Shown piece after piece: positions 25,601-35,712 of a stretch of 64,000 bases of DNA. The DNA lies in assembly GCA_950022655.1 (NCBI GenBank), contig OX465579.1, forward strand, positions 14,111,088-14,175,087. The letters are read 5' to 3'. This DNA is from Alentia gelatinosa (Eukaryota; Annelida; Polychaeta; Phyllodocida; Polynoidae). Under the pieces are notes generated by a model, which had not been told where the DNA came from, did not search any database, and saw only the letters and a list, made by a program, of their open reading frames with translations. The position numbers and the translations under genes are program-made. Position 1 is the first letter of the stretch, and each line of letters starts with the position of its first letter.

Positions 25601-25656
25601 CGCAGTCGCTGTTTGTCATTCAGAAGCCACAGGAGGAGCAGTTAGAGAGTGACTGA
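16551..25656 (+). CDS. Histamine N-methyltransferase-like SAM-dependent methyltransferase (six coding exons)
   Basis: Exons 16551-16686, 17360-17487, 19439-19628, 21148-21219, 22798-22895 and 25537-25656 join with matching phases into 744 nt, or 247 residues plus stop. HNMT family enzymes transfer methyl from SAM to the imidazole of histamine in the cytosol. Visible features are a helical N terminus, the SAM-binding motif LSIGPGTGEID (residues 41-51), VDPN at the end of the next strand (67-70), DIILMSHVGYYFGDS (middle sheet), KKEGRILLIHDI, then VRQHLAGMKVNF and YTLDIS, which align gap-free with the vertebrate HNMT pattern, and a C-terminal SQSLFVIQ strand. At 247 residues it is shorter than vertebrate HNMT (about 292). 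The gap falls between exons 2 and 3 and after exon 3, so a small exon may be missed in the 2-kb intron 2. Invertebrate HNMT-like families are large, so the substrate is not assured. Confidence 0.85.
16787..17340. other. Intron 1 of the HNMT-like gene
   Basis: No element recognised. A repeat-like patch TTATCCTACCACTTGTACA at 16811-16829 resembles the family-1 fold-back tail and may be a decayed copy. Confidence 0.4.
17360..17487 (+). CDS. HNMT-like gene, coding exon 2
   Basis: Acceptor CCCACACAG, donor GAG|GTAAGT. Completes the SAM motif (TGEID) and carries VDPN. Enters in phase 1 and leaves in phase 0. Confidence 0.85.
17700..17775. repeat. Decayed fold-back with family-1 type loop (intron 2 of HNMT-like gene)
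   Basis: TTTGGATGCACCATAATC and a partial complement surround GACTTTGCCTCAATGAC. A related copy with a better preserved loop is at 35873-35940. Confidence 0.45.
18646..18853. mobile_element. TIR element (PIF/Harbinger-like MITE), intron 2 of HNMT-like gene
   Basis: Inverted ends AGGCCTGATTCCATTG and CAATGGAATAGAGCCT continue into ATTTCACTCCCGATGTGG and its complement. The flanks are TAA on the left and TTA on the right. It is nearly a full-length fold-back of about 200 bases. Confidence 0.75.
19439..19628 (+). CDS. HNMT-like gene, coding exon 3
   Basis: Acceptor TTTTTATAG, donor TTG|GTGAGT. Encodes the central DIILMSHVGYYFGDS and KKEGRILLIHDI segments of the methyltransferase fold. Enters phase 0, leaves phase 1. 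Confidence 0.88.
19800..20740. other. Intron 3 of the HNMT-like gene, no gene recognised
   Basis: AT-rich, with a short (TA)n at 20031-20043. The open frame at 20216-20440 on the - strand has no recognisable motif. Confidence 0.4.
20750..20940 (+). repeat. Family-1 fold-back tail without intact hairpin (intron 3)
   Basis: Runs from ATTATCTTACCCCTCACATT through AATCTTAAGTCCATGGGG to CCAGGGATGGGATA, the family-1 tail. The hairpin that should precede it is eroded. Confidence 0.55.
21148..21219 (+). CDS. HNMT-like gene, coding exon 4
   Basis: Acceptor CTTTTCCAG, donor CTG|GTAAGT. Encodes EFYAVTINDVRQHLAGMKVN, matching the YITSDDLTQML-type segment of HNMT. Phase 1 in, phase 1 out. Confidence 0.82.
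21645..21762. repeat. Weak fold-back (intron 4)
   Basis: CCTGTAAACGTAAT and ATTACGTTCACAGG bracket a GC-richer middle with GTTTACA words on both strands. Confidence 0.4.
22355..22535 (+). repeat. Decayed family-1 fold-back tail (intron 4)
   Basis: TTATTTTACCCCTTTCTATG at the left and ACTAGGGGTGAGATAAAG at the right, with CCAATGTTATTCCTATGG between. Confidence 0.5.
22798..22895 (+). CDS. HNMT-like gene, coding exon 5
   Basis: Two in-frame acceptors compete: one after CACAG at 22764 and one after CTGACAG at 22797. I chose the second because FEFGYTLDIS then aligns with HNMT without a gap. The first would add 11 residues (GDCIDCVFSLT). Donor GAAGAG|GTACAC. Confidence 0.78.
23222..23316 (+). repeat. 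Degenerate TTAGGG-like repeats (intron 5)
   Basis: Repeated AGGGTTAGGGTAGGGTTAG and AGGGATAGGGAT words. They could be a decayed interstitial telomere-like tract or a simple repeat. A CCCTAA-orientation counterpart is at 35713-35803. Confidence 0.6.
23716..24240. repeat. Five copies of GGGAGTCAATCGTTTCCACA (intron 5)
   Basis: One copy is inverted (23716-23736). Four are direct, at 23856-23875, 23876-23895, 24040-24059 and 24219-24238; the last two are followed by AAAACTACACA. The 20-base word is almost invariant while the DNA between copies is unrelated. Confidence 0.8.
24589..24697. mobile_element. piggyBac-like MITE fragment with GGCATCA palindromes (intron 5)
   Basis: Three units of the type GCCTCNAGGCATCATAGCG are followed by the end AAAGGGTTAA. 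Confidence 0.6.
25150..25260. repeat. Dispersed repeat related to 29320-29375
   Basis: GTTTGTTTGT followed by AGTTTAACATCCAATATGTT and CTATTAGAC, nearly the same as at 29.3 kb. Confidence 0.5.
25537..25656 (+). CDS. HNMT-like gene, last coding exon
   Basis: Acceptor CTTAAATTTTAG; phase 0; ends TGA 25654-25656. Encodes VDRVLALIGQDYVPG and the final strand SQSLFVIQ, comparable to the NTLSFIVIE end of HNMT. Confidence 0.83.
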   Translation: MDRVLALIGQDYVPGTQKVRVSQSLFVIQKPQEEQLESD

Positions 25657-25801
25657 GCCATAGATATGCAGTAAACAGAGTTCCCATGGAGACTGGAAAA
25701 CCTGGAAAATAAGTGGTCATGGAAAGGTCATGGAATTAGGAAATTCTCAATTTCTTAATTAGAAACCTCCATTTTTTTATGCAAAAATTCAGAAAATTGT
25801 T

Positions 25802-25807
25802 AATAAA
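25802..25807 (+). promoter_or_regulatory. Poly(A) signal of the HNMT-like gene
   Basis: AATAAA lies 146 bases after the stop codon. Confidence 0.5.
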
Positions 25808-26074
25808 GATACCTTTAAAGGAGCCATAAAACAAAAAATCCTGACAAGAATAATGGAAAAAGAAATTAAGGTTATGTGGCATATAAGAAAGAGAAGTTAA
25901 TTTCCTGGTTGAATTTCATATGGTGCAATGTTACAATAAGTATCATGGACTGTATGAAACATCAATGCCCATCTTTTAAATTTTGCCTAATTTTGCCTAA
26001 AATATTGATGTAAGACAACCTAGAACAAGACAAAACGAGGCCAAAATTCTGAAAATCGACAGACCTAAACTAGA

Positions 26075-26845
26075 TAGAGTAGAACCCCTCTTAAGGGGAC
26101 ACCCTCCGTTCCGAGCCAACTGTCCCCTTAAGCGGGGTGTCCCCTTAAGCGGGGTTTTCAGTCTGCCAATGGTTATACAATAGAGAATACCTACATAAAT
26201 GAAGGAAACGATGGTTATTAGGTTAAAAGGTTTATTAATGATATATAGATAAGCAAATACATATCAATTATACAATATAAATGTATATAAATTAAAAATA
26301 AATAGATAATACATGTAAATGTACAGTACAATTTATATACAGTTTCACAGTCCCAGGTGTCGGTGTTGTGGGTGGTGCAGATGCTGTCCAGGTCAACTGT
26401 CCAGGTCAATGTCCCCCTGTAACTTCTGAGAGAAATCAGCGGCCGCATAAGCGACTCACCATGAGCCGCCCTGAGCCGCGACGGCTCACTGAATACCACA
26501 CCTTCAAAGCCGCCAGCCGCCCTGACCCGCCCACCGCTAACCTGTAAGCGGGCCTCTAACCCCCTACTGCAACGGGTCCGAAAGTCACTGGATTTTCAGT
26601 GTTTTTGATATGATGTCCCTCCAAAACTGTCCCCTTAAGAGGAGTTTTTATGCATTTCTGTACCGAAAAACTGTCCCCTAAAGCGGGGGTCCTCTTAAGC
26701 GGGGTGTCCCCTTAAGCGGGGTGTCCCCTTAAGCGGGGTTAAAACAAACTCTTAATAGAGGAGAAAATTTCTATTCCAAGCAAATTGTCCCCTTAAGCAG
26801 GGTGTCCCCTTAAGCAGGGTGTCCCGGAAGAGGGGTTTTACTGTA
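26075..26845. mobile_element. TIR element of the TACAGTAAAACCCC family, CCTTAAGCGGGG type
   Basis: Ends AGAGTAGAACCCCTC and GAGGGGTTTTACTGTA. Both ends hold arrays of GTGTCCCCTTAAGCGGGG. The middle (26380-26580) is unrelated GC-richer DNA with several CCGCCCTGA words. Related copies are at 30789, 34556 and 36050. Confidence 0.75.
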
Positions 26846-26939
26846 TCTAAAAAAAATTTACGAATATCAAACAGCCTGGGCCTGGAACAGGATAATTCCA
26901 GTTTTAAGATTGACACCAACTTATAAAGAATTTAAGAAA

Positions 26940-27110
26940 TTGTCTTGAAAAAGGCCACTAAGAAGCCGAAATGTTGTAACCAATTGTTCAATAAAGCCTA
27001 AATCAAAACCAAATTGGGCAGCAGTCGAGTTGTACTTGTTCATACTATCCTTTAAATCTAAGAAATTGACAAATAAGGTGATGATGGAGTCTGTACCAAC
27101 CATTGATTTG
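26940..27110 (+). repeat. Possible Penelope-like element remnant
   Basis: TTGAAAAAGGCCACTAAG followed by AAGCCGAAATGTTG resembles the decayed hammerhead-like motif (CTGANGA, stem, GAAA) at the ends of many Penelope-like elements. No RT is attached. Confidence 0.3.
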
Positions 27111-27469
27111 ATTTAATATATTAACCTAGAAGATAACTGAGATCGATTAATCAGACACAATATAATTGGAAAGACCATTATCAGTTAATCATTGAAATAT
27201 CATACACCCATATGAATGTCATGTTGCATCAATCAACTATTTATTTAACCATAATTGTTGTTATAAAACTATTAAGGGAGCTGATGGAAACCAGCGTTCA
27301 TACTCGCTAAACAGCGTACCTTCTTTATATGTCATGGACCTCAGAATGTGATGATGTGAATGTATTAGACTAAATAAAGAAAGTTGTCAAAAACCCCCCA
27401 TAAAACTGATATCCAAGGTTGTAATCATGAAATATGATACATAATCACAAATATTTTATTTTATCATGC

Positions 27470-27990
27470 GTCTTTAGTGCGGTGATGCCTGCAGGCATCA
27501 TGCGTCCTTGAAGGGTTAAACCATACACACTCCAAGACACCTACTATAGACCCCTTTCACACTCGTGCCATCTTGTAATGGCTACAAGTAGGTCACGCCA
27601 AAACGAGGCGTGCACTGTGCGGTAGTGGCTTCACTGTATTACGGGTGCTTAATACCTATACATGACATATGGCTGCATGAACTAAAACCTTTTTGAGAAT
27701 TATTTGGAGAGGAGAATTGTATGAACTAAAACTTATTTGAGAATTATCTGCAGAGGAGATTTGTATGTCTCTTATACTTAAAGGCATATCAGACATTTCA
27801 ACTTGAAAATGAAATCCATGTCAATTTTCTGAATATTGATTCCGGCGTATTATACAATGTATATGTTTTCCCATGTCAATTTCCTGAACCCATTCATGCC
27901 AGGTGATGCCATATGGCATTAACTGTGTCAGGGCGGGTGATATCATATGGCATCAACCCTGCTGGGGCGGGTGATGCCAGAAAGGCATAA
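27470..27990. repeat. GGCATCA palindrome fragments
   Basis: GTGATGCCTGCAGGCATCAT plus GAAGGGTTAA lies near 27480-27520, and GGTGATGCCATATGGCATTA-type units repeat three times at 27900-27985. Both are remnants of the piggyBac-like family. Confidence 0.5.
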
Positions 27991-27999
27991 TTTTCTTAG

Positions 28000-28800
28000 A
28001 TTTGGAAATTTTCGTAGGAAATACTGGATAGATAACCATGCAAATTTCACAGAATATAGATACAGCACCCAGGTAATGACTTTAGGTGAAATATATTATG
28101 ATATTAAAGATTACATATTCTAGCACGTCCTAAATGTATAGATTTGATATAATAGGCCTGAGACTCCCCGGCCCCTGGTAATTTGAATAGTACCCGCCCT
28201 TAATCTCATACCATTGCCACAAGTCCCACCCTTAAAGGGTGAATATTGATTCTGAAGTAATATATGTTTTCCAAATGTTGCTGAACACATAAATTGTGTA
28301 TTTAAAAACTGGGGTCACTGTGCTGGTCTTTTTATTTAGATAAATCGATCGATATAATGATAACATTATTGTAGAATATATATATAAAAAATTGTATCTC
28401 AAATATTCTTGAACTATATATCAAAGTAAAGGAATTCATAGACTAAGCAAATGCACAATATGCAGGTCACTGACCTTAATTTTGAGAGAATTGAAGAAAG
28501 CATTTTTTTCCAATATATAACCTTTTGGCCTAGTGGCATGGGCAGCGTGGCACGTCAGATTTCTGATCTTACATTTATAAGATTTGCCCCTCTGTTGTTC
28601 CTTCTATTGAATTGGCCCTAATGTAACTCATTCCAGTCCAAATAACAACCCGTCCCATAGTAGGGATAAAGAGTTGCCTCTAGGAGCCTTCAGTCGCTGG
28701 TATCAAGTAATTTCTGATGAAGGGGATTGTTTGGAAAGAGATTTCATCAAATCACGTAACTTGTCTTCTGCTATTGCTGACCAAATGCAGAGTCGAACAG
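28000..28800. other. No gene recognised
   Basis: AT-rich DNA without recognisable motif. The last part may be the 3' side of the retroelement relic that follows. Confidence 0.35.
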
Positions 28801-28831
28801 TTTAGCTAGCCTTTTCACGTAGTAGGGGTCA

Positions 28832-29261
28832 TCAGAGCCAGGATTTCCTTCGCAACTTTGCAACTTTGACAATATTGAGATCAAATTCGGACACTAGGGC
28901 TGCTGCATCATCGTAGTCCCTGTTAGTGAGGTGAGCTGGGCTAAGACAGTCGGCTAGCACATTGCATCTAGTATTAATATACTCATATGTGACAGTAACA
29001 TCAAACAGGGCCTGGGTCAGCCATGCCTCCCTGGCACATGCAATTCTTAGTGCCCTTACTGGAGGAAAGTACATACACTGCTGCCTGGTTATCACAATGT
29101 ATGCGAATGTGAGAACCCCTATGTGCTGGTGTGATGAAAGTATTAAGAGCAAATACCACATTTATAGCCTCGAGCTCGGTAATATTTACGACCAGGTCTG
29201 CTATACTGCAGACTTGTCCTGCAAATGCAGGAAAGCCATCTGAAGCACCAATGCCTGACAA
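28832..29261 (-). pseudogene. RNase H fragment of a DIRS/Ty3-like retroelement, frameshifted
   Basis: Two overlapping - strand frames encode NITELEAINVVFALNTFITP, then IRIHCDNQAAVYVLSSSKGT, and in the other frame the continuation YINTRCNVLADCLSPAHL. This order (E, then HCDNQAAV, then N-x-LAD-x-LS) is that of a retroelement RNase H domain, most like DIRS or Ty3 types. The frame change near 29045 makes it a pseudogene. No integrase or recombinase is seen nearby. Confidence 0.7.
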
Positions 29262-29269
29262 AAGGCATC

Positions 29270-30780
29270 GACCACTATGACAAGATTTGGGGATGTGATG
29301 GGTATCAATGACTTCCCGTTTGTTTGTTTGGGTAGTTTAACGTCCAATTTGTTCTATTAGACTTACTTTGGTTTACTTTACTCAAATTTGCATATATCCT
29401 GTTGGAATGACAATGCATGTTTTTTCTGTACATGTCTACTTAAATTATATTTCAGGTTAGATTTTTTAACCCATTTCAAACAGGAGTACTCCATACTGAG
29501 AAAAAAAGAAAGATAGAGATAGATGGATGGATAGATAGATAGATAGATATTCTGTTCCTGTTCTTCCCGGATCTCAGCTAACTCCCCTTTCTAGATAATC
29601 AGGGTCGTAAATCCCATGGAAAAAAACCTAAACCTTGTTTGAATTCCTCATCGGAGTCTAGATTTAAAACAGAGGAAAGCCTTATATCATTACAGACCTT
29701 GTCCTTCTTGAACAGGTTTTGTAAGAGCTGTAGTAGACTTCTAAGGAAACTGGTTTCTACTGAGAGCATGAGATAGTAGATAGGTCTCCTTTTTCTTCTC
29801 CTTCTTCTTTCCCTCCCTCTACATCCGATATTGGTAACGAGTAATATGAAGCCTTACCATCATTGTAGGCTATGAAGTGTTTTACCTTGTATTTTGAATA
29901 AAGTTTTTTCATCTCTGTATTTACAAACTCCCCTACAGCTTCGGTCTTCATCTTCCTACATTGCCGCTCTTTCAGAACCAAGTCCATAGCCAGTACCATG
30001 TGGGTATTGTGTTTTGATTTCACCAGTGAACGGATACAGGTTCATCACATCTGCATCAAAAATTTATACCTGCACTGGTTACTCGGGATCTTATAAAATA
30101 CTCTGGTGGTTGCACATGTAATGCATACCTTGGATTGGCTTGTAAAACTCTCTCGGTTCCCTTCTTTATAGCATTCTTCATATGTAGTGGTCATTACCCC
30201 AGATCCCAAATGAAACAAGAGGAAAGCCGGAGTGGGCTTATAAAATTTTATAAAATTTTATATATATTTGTTATTGATATTAATAACGTTATACAGTGAA
30301 TATCAATAATAAGGATAGTGTATAATTGACATATGTATATTGTTTGTCAATTATGAACAGTATATGATAACATAATGAAGTTATTATGTAATATTACATA
30401 GTTATGAGTAACATGTAATAATAATATAATAAAAATAGCCTCTACGAATGAGAAGGAGTAGAAAAGAGAAAGGTGAGGGTGGGTGGGAAGAAAAAGTACG
30501 TGTGTAGGGTATGAGACCTGAAGAGGAAATGAGGCAGAGTACAGTGTCGACCGAGCGCACTTTGATGTTTAGTGCGGCCGACAGTACAGAGGTGGCGCAG
30601 GGGTGCGCTTAGTATAGAGGTGTTTCACCAGGGGGGGCAATGACCACCCCTGACCATAGGCCATGGGCAACCAATTACCTCCTTACACTTTCGCTGACCT
30701 TCTGTATATCTGAATAACTACCTGGTTCAGATGGGTTCAAATAGGCTTCTTTCACCGCCTTCTCTTCTTCTGGACTTATT
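29270..30780. other. Mostly unassigned AT-rich DNA with a GATA microsatellite
   Basis: A (GATA/GATG)n tract lies at about 29505-29550. An AT-rich stretch at 30235-30440 contains many TATTAAT and TATAATA words. The - strand frame 29757-30023 has a lysine-rich, Glu-rich sequence I do not recognise. Confidence 0.4.
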
Positions 30781-30788
30781 CCTGATAA

Positions 30789-31285
30789 TACAGTAAAACC
30801 CCGCGTAAGCGGACACCCTCCGTTCCCGGCCAAAGTGTCCGCTTACGCGGGGTGTCCGCTTACGCGGGGTTTTCACGTTTCCCTCGGGCCATAATACAAG
30901 TGTTTTATACCAATATGTAGTGGAGATAGAGGGGATGATAGATCTGAAATTCACTTTTTTAATACCTTAATTGGATCCGAAGTTATTAAACTTTGAATTA
31001 TAAAATTATTTTCTATGAATGTTTTCAAACACACTCATAAAAGACACAGATTGATCTATTTTTGGAAGGGTGTCCGCTGGAGGTGCCCGCTTACACGGGG
31101 TTTTAGCCCTTTTCGTACCGAAATAACTGTCCGCTTACGCGGGGTGTCCGCTAACGCGGGGTGTCCGCGTACGCGGGGTTAAATTAAACATCTAATAGAG
31201 GGGAAAATTTCCGTTCCAAGCAAAAGTGCCGCTTACACGGGTGTCCGCTTACGCGGGGTGTCCGTTAGGCGGGGTTCTACTGTAC
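30789..31285. mobile_element. TIR element of the TACAGTAAAACCCC family, CGCTTACGCGGGG type
   Basis: Starts TACAGTAAAACCCCGCG and ends GCGGGGTTCTACTGTA. Multiple GTGTCCGCTTACGCGGGG words sit at both ends. The middle (30900-31010) matches the right edge of the window (63890-64000). Confidence 0.8.
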
Positions 31286-31371
31286 ATCAGTTATTCCTTC
31301 AATTAGTTTGCTGAGGGTGTGTTTTTTACTCTCCATATCATATCCCAACCCAAACTTCGGGAAGTGTTTTT

Positions 31372-31400
31372 AGTGATGATAATGATGATGATGATGATTA
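31372..31400. repeat. (GAT)n microsatellite
   Basis: Short run of TGATGA units. Confidence 0.8.
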
Positions 31401-31894
31401 TGAAATAATAGTAGAAGGCATGATACTCTCTAACTGCAAGCACTGGTTTATTCTAGATACCTTTTGTCGAATTGTATGTATTTGACTTAAGTGATAATAA
31501 GTAGAAACCAAATGAGACTTGGCAGTGTTTATGCCACGACAGGAAGGTCGTTTATTACTACGCGAAGCTAATTCTGAGATTTACAGAAAATATGAAATTC
31601 AAAATCCCTTTCCAAAGGGAGGTTTCTGCTTTTCATTGGATTTTTTTTTTAAACAAACAATGCTTATTAACTCATTCTTGCTGGATGATGCTTTGAGACA
31701 TCAACCAGGTCTGGCCAAGTGATACATCAAATAGAGGCTATATAATTAATTGCAATCAGATTCATGTAGAAGCTAGACCAGAAACCACTATATAGTAGCC
31801 AGTAATGGGACACAAATTCTCAGTTTCATATCAGAGAAGGATATCAAACTTGATTTCTATACATCGATATCCCAATATACATATATAGAGAGTA

Positions 31895-32110
31895 AGTAGT
31901 AATTCACAAGGTGAAGCTGCGTGAATTACGTAGTGATTCAAACAAGATGGGATTGAGCTCTGACAGTAATATTGAATGGGTTTCTGATTTTATCTCACCC
32001 TTCACATTGACTAATGGGCTAACCTTTGTGGCATTATCCACCATTGAGTATTTTTTCTAAATACTCAATGGGTGTTGGATATGAGTTCCCAATGTTAAGC
32101 CTATCTCTCA
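31895..32110 (+). mobile_element. Family-1 fold-back element, left arm truncated
   Basis: A hairpin remnant around GTAATTCACAAGGTGAAGC precedes TTTTATCTCACCC and a tail with CAATGTTAAGCCTATC. The right part is cut off. Its arm sequence (AAACAAGATGGGAT) is shared with the copy at 43985-44280. Confidence 0.6.
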
Positions 32111-32231
32111 CGTCATTTTTATCACATCATCGATACCACAATATATATGTATAGAGAGATGAGCCCTGAATCACCAAACCATCTATGGCGTATATATAAG
32201 GCGTAGAACATGGTGGGGAGTAAAGGTCTTA

Positions 32232-32466
32232 GAAGCCCACTCGATGAAAATAGCTTGGTCCATACTCCACCAAGTTTGGAGGTGGAGTGCCGACCAAGTT
32301 ATTTTCATCGAGTGGGTTTCTGATTTTATCTTACCCTGTATAACATTATTTATTGATAAAATGAATCACCCAATTAGCCATTGAGTATTGGGCACACAAA
32401 CTTCACGGCCGTGGAGTACGAGTTCCTAATGTTAGGCCTATGGGGAAAAATACCGGGGTGAGATAA
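32232..32466 (+). mobile_element. Family-1 fold-back element
   Basis: A hairpin with arms CCCACTCGATGAAAATA and complement, loop CCAAGTTTGG, is followed by TTTTATCTTACCC and the tail to CCGGGGTGAGATAA. The loop core differs from the usual GGCTTYGCC. Confidence 0.65.
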
Positions 32467-32884
32467 TGTGCGAGTACTCAATGTAATGTTACACTGTTTA
32501 CCAACAGCACCTAGTTCCCCAATATACAACAGAACTCACGCCTTATTGACCTTCACATCCAGAGATATCATTGATCTTAATGTTCACAGATACTGTTTCT
32601 CCGTCTGCCAACATTGCATAATACCAATTTCAGGTGCCAACAATGACAACCTGCCTTCCTGGACCGCATCCCTGGCCACATTGGTTGAGTAAACTGAAGC
32701 TCCATCTTCGTACACATTTCATGGACCCATTCGAGCCCCATAAATGATGTTTTATGGTTCCGACCGTATAAAGTACAGAGTACAGATTTAAAGGACAATC
32801 ATATAAGCAATCACCACTGTATCGCGGGGTTGCATTATGGATCAGACTTGATCCCTGTGAGCAGAAGGCTCCAACCAAAGAAAT

Positions 32885-33091
32885 CTTTAAAGACAAATGC
32901 TAGTAGTTGGGTGATTTCTAAATTCTAATGGTTTTTGCAAATAACTCTGGATAATATAAGTTCGATATACCAGCAAACAAAAAATGCAAAATATTGGCGT
33001 TTCACCATGCTAACTTCTATGGGAAAGCCATCTGAGATAGTAAGTGCTTTACTAATGTTGTCTATGGGAAACTGTAATATTTTGACTTTTT
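32885..33091 (+). mobile_element. MITE (left half) interrupted by a LINE
   Basis: Carries AGACAAATGC...TAGT, GATTTCTAAATTCTA, AACTCTGGATAATA and ACTTCTATGGGAAAGCCATC. The uninterrupted copy at 59595-59920 continues straight into the sequence that here resumes at about 33855, so the LINE between was inserted into it. Confidence 0.7.
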
Positions 33092-33850
33092 TTTTCTTAA
33101 AAAAAAAAATCAAAGTTTATTAACAACAGGCATTACATTCACTTGTACAACAAGCGATCTTCCATGTATGTGTCACAGAATCAGACAGGAAAATATCGTA
33201 TGTACATGTACAGGACAGGACAAAACACAAGTTCATTCACTCACACATACATACCCGGGTTTTTGTTTACTTCCTCAATAAAATTTTTTAGTCATTCTAT
33301 TTAATCAGTCAAGTTCCCTCATCTAATATGTCCTGTAAGACGTCTTTTATTCGCATTTTAAATTGATCCTGTTTTTCTATCTTTTGTATATCCCTATTTA
33401 ATTTATTCAACAGACAATTCCCTACATATATCGGCGAGTGTCTGTATTTTTCAAGTCTTGGTTTAGGTAATTTAATTCTGATTTTAGTATCTCCCCTAGT
33501 TCTATTTAAACTCCCTTCAAAAATATTGTTTAAATCTGTTGTCCACCATTTAATCAAATTTAACAGATGCCCCGCTCGTCTTATTCTGAGTTGTCGTACC
33601 TTACATCTTTCATGTATTATTTTTGTTTCTAAGTCTCTTACCTTTTTTGTCCCCAGGGCTTCTCTTAATGATCTGTTAAGTAATGTCTGTAGTCTGTCTC
33701 TGTTTCTCTGGCTTGTGCAATAATAAATAAAATCCGAGTATTCCAATATAGGCATTATCATCTGTTTAGCAATTTTCATTGCTGCCTCAGTCGTTAGAAG
33801 GTATCTAATTTTCACTAATTTAAAATTTTTACCATTAACATTTTTACATT
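33092..33850 (-). pseudogene. LINE 3' end, C-terminal part of reverse transcriptase ORF
   Basis: The - strand open frame 33309-33815 (168 residues) begins KIRYLLTTEAAMKIAKQMIM and continues PILEYSDFIYY, NRDRLQTLLNRSLREALG and KWWTTDLNNIFEG. This is the region just after the palm in CR1/Jockey-type LINEs (the pattern 'P-x-L-EY-x-D-x-I'). The YADD box is absent, so the copy is 5'-truncated. An A/T-run at 33087-33110 may be its 3' tail. Confidence 0.75.
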
Positions 33851-34080
33851 GTTGCTAAATGACACTAATGTTCGATTGCTATCGTCAAATATTTCTGGAT
33901 TATGATGGTTGGGAACATGTACAAATGAGAAATGCTAAAAAAAGTACTATGTCACCATGCTAATTTCTATGGGAAGGCCATCTGAAGAAGGTAAGTGCTT
34001 ATCTATTGGTGTCTATGGGAAACTGCTATATTTTCATGAAACCAGATGGCAGCACCAGTGTATAAACAGGGGGCAGTGCG
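33851..34080 (+). mobile_element. MITE (right half) after the LINE insertion
   Basis: CTAAATGACACTAATG...CAAATATTTCTGGATTATG, GGGAACATGTACAAATGAG and a second TTCTATGGGAAGGCCATC match the internal order of the 59.6-kb copy. Confidence 0.65.
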
Positions 34081-34555
34081 ATACCCATCCGCATTTGACT
34101 TTAAGAGCTACCTTAAATAGTCTTAGTATTGTATTGGTGTTGAACTTGAATCTAGGTAATTAGAACATTATATTAATAATTTCACTTCATCACTATACCC
34201 AGCAATGTTTGGGTTCTGATGTGAAAGTAAAATTGTATCCCCATGAAAGAGCTGTTTTATAAACAGAATGAGGAAAATAAACATTATTAAAGAATAGATA
34301 TAGGTAGGTGGAACAAACATTGGAGAGGGATAGTGTTATGATTTATACACATGATACATTGTTACATTTTACAGCTACCATCGGCTAATACCTCAATATT
34401 GTTTTAGAGATATCTCTCTATGAGTTGCAGCAGGTGGGGGTGGGGGAGGCTTTAGTTTTGTCAACAGTTACCCACATCTCTTTTTAAATCAAATAATGTA
34501 TTTACTCTGTTCATACCATACCCTGAATGGATTGAATTTGATCGTAAATGAAACA

Positions 34556-34724
34556 TACAGTAAAACCCTGCGTAAGCGAACACCCTTCTTTCCGGGCCAA
34601 AGTGTCCGCTAACTTGGGAGTGTCCGCTTTCACGGGGTCAAAATCAACATCTAATAGAGGGGTTCATTCCGACCATAGGTGTCCGTTTACGCGGGGTGTC
34701 CGTTAGGCGGGGTTCTACTGTACT
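34556..34724. mobile_element. Short TIR element of the TACAGTAAAACCCC family
   Basis: TACAGTAAAACCCTGCG to GGCGGGGTTCTACTGTA, with GTGTCCG words inside; an internally deleted relative of the 30.8-kb copy. Confidence 0.78.
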
Positions 34725-34739
34725 TGTCGTTTGAGGTGG

Positions 34740-35280
34740 ATTCCCATGGTCACTATATTGTTTGGTGGCAGTCCATAAAGTATGTATGCAGATCTTTCTG
34801 CTAATCAACCCCCGCACACATCCCCCCATTGCACAGCATACGCTTCTCATAACCCCCCTTATTGTGTATATACACTTTCTGGATAGCAACTGAAGTAGGA
34901 TTCACATATAGGAACTAATATACATGAGGCAGGTGTAATTCAAACCTTTGACGATTTGACCCCAGTACAGAAATCAACAGGGAGTACATTTTTAGTTTTT
35001 CTCAGTTTCTTGAAATATGGCAGATTGGATTTGCACTGAAGGAAGGAAAGACCTGAGACAAAACCCTTAGGGCAGGGTAATTTGTCGCTAAAGATGTATC
35101 TACTCACCTGTGGAAGAACTGCCCTGAGGCAGAACTGGCTGTTATTTTTCTCTTTTGAAAAAAAAGAAAAAGAAAAAAAGAAAAAGAATAGTGACCCTTC
35201 CCTAGAGTACCCTTGAGACTCAAGTACCTTTTGAGAAAATAGGCACCATGGTGAACCTTTTGGCTAGGTTTGATACATAT
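34740..35280. other. No gene recognised
   Basis: Unassigned DNA with an A/G-rich run (35150-35190). Confidence 0.4.
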
Positions 35281-35284
35281 TTAG

Positions 35285-35485
35285 GAACTCAGCAGTCTCA
35301 TAAAAATACCCCTATGAGATTCTGTACTTTGTGAATGGAATTTGTCGGCTACAATTACCCATATGAATCTTGAGTTTAAGAGAAATGAGATCCCATCATT
35401 TGCAGCTGGAGATTGTGTTCCAGTAAAGAATCTCAACAGGATTTGGCCGTGACAAAAAACCTTTGAGTACATCAATACCTCAGTA
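35285..35485. repeat. Dispersed repeat shared with 48475-48675
   Basis: ATGAGATTCTGT, GTGTTCCAGTA and GAATCTCAACAGGATTTG recur in the same order at 48.5 kb. TCTCAT and its complement at the ends suggest an inverted-repeat element. Confidence 0.6.
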
Positions 35486-35712
35486 TGAAGTAAAACCGCA
35501 CACCTTGCGATTTAGGTCCCTGTGCTTTCCATTGGTGATCCAGGTACCTATTGCTGGTCTGTGCTGTAGTGCCAGGGAACAATTGGACAGCATACTTTCT
35601 ATTCATGGTCAAATATCCATTTATTATTAAGATATCCAATTTTTGTCAAAAAATGTATATGTTATTATACTACCCATAAACCATACCGCCCATCCATTAT
35701 AGATCCCAAAAG

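Noticed and set aside
29757..30023. 88-residue Lys/Glu-rich open frame on the - strand
   Set aside because: Low complexity at one end, no recognised domain, no conserved neighbours.
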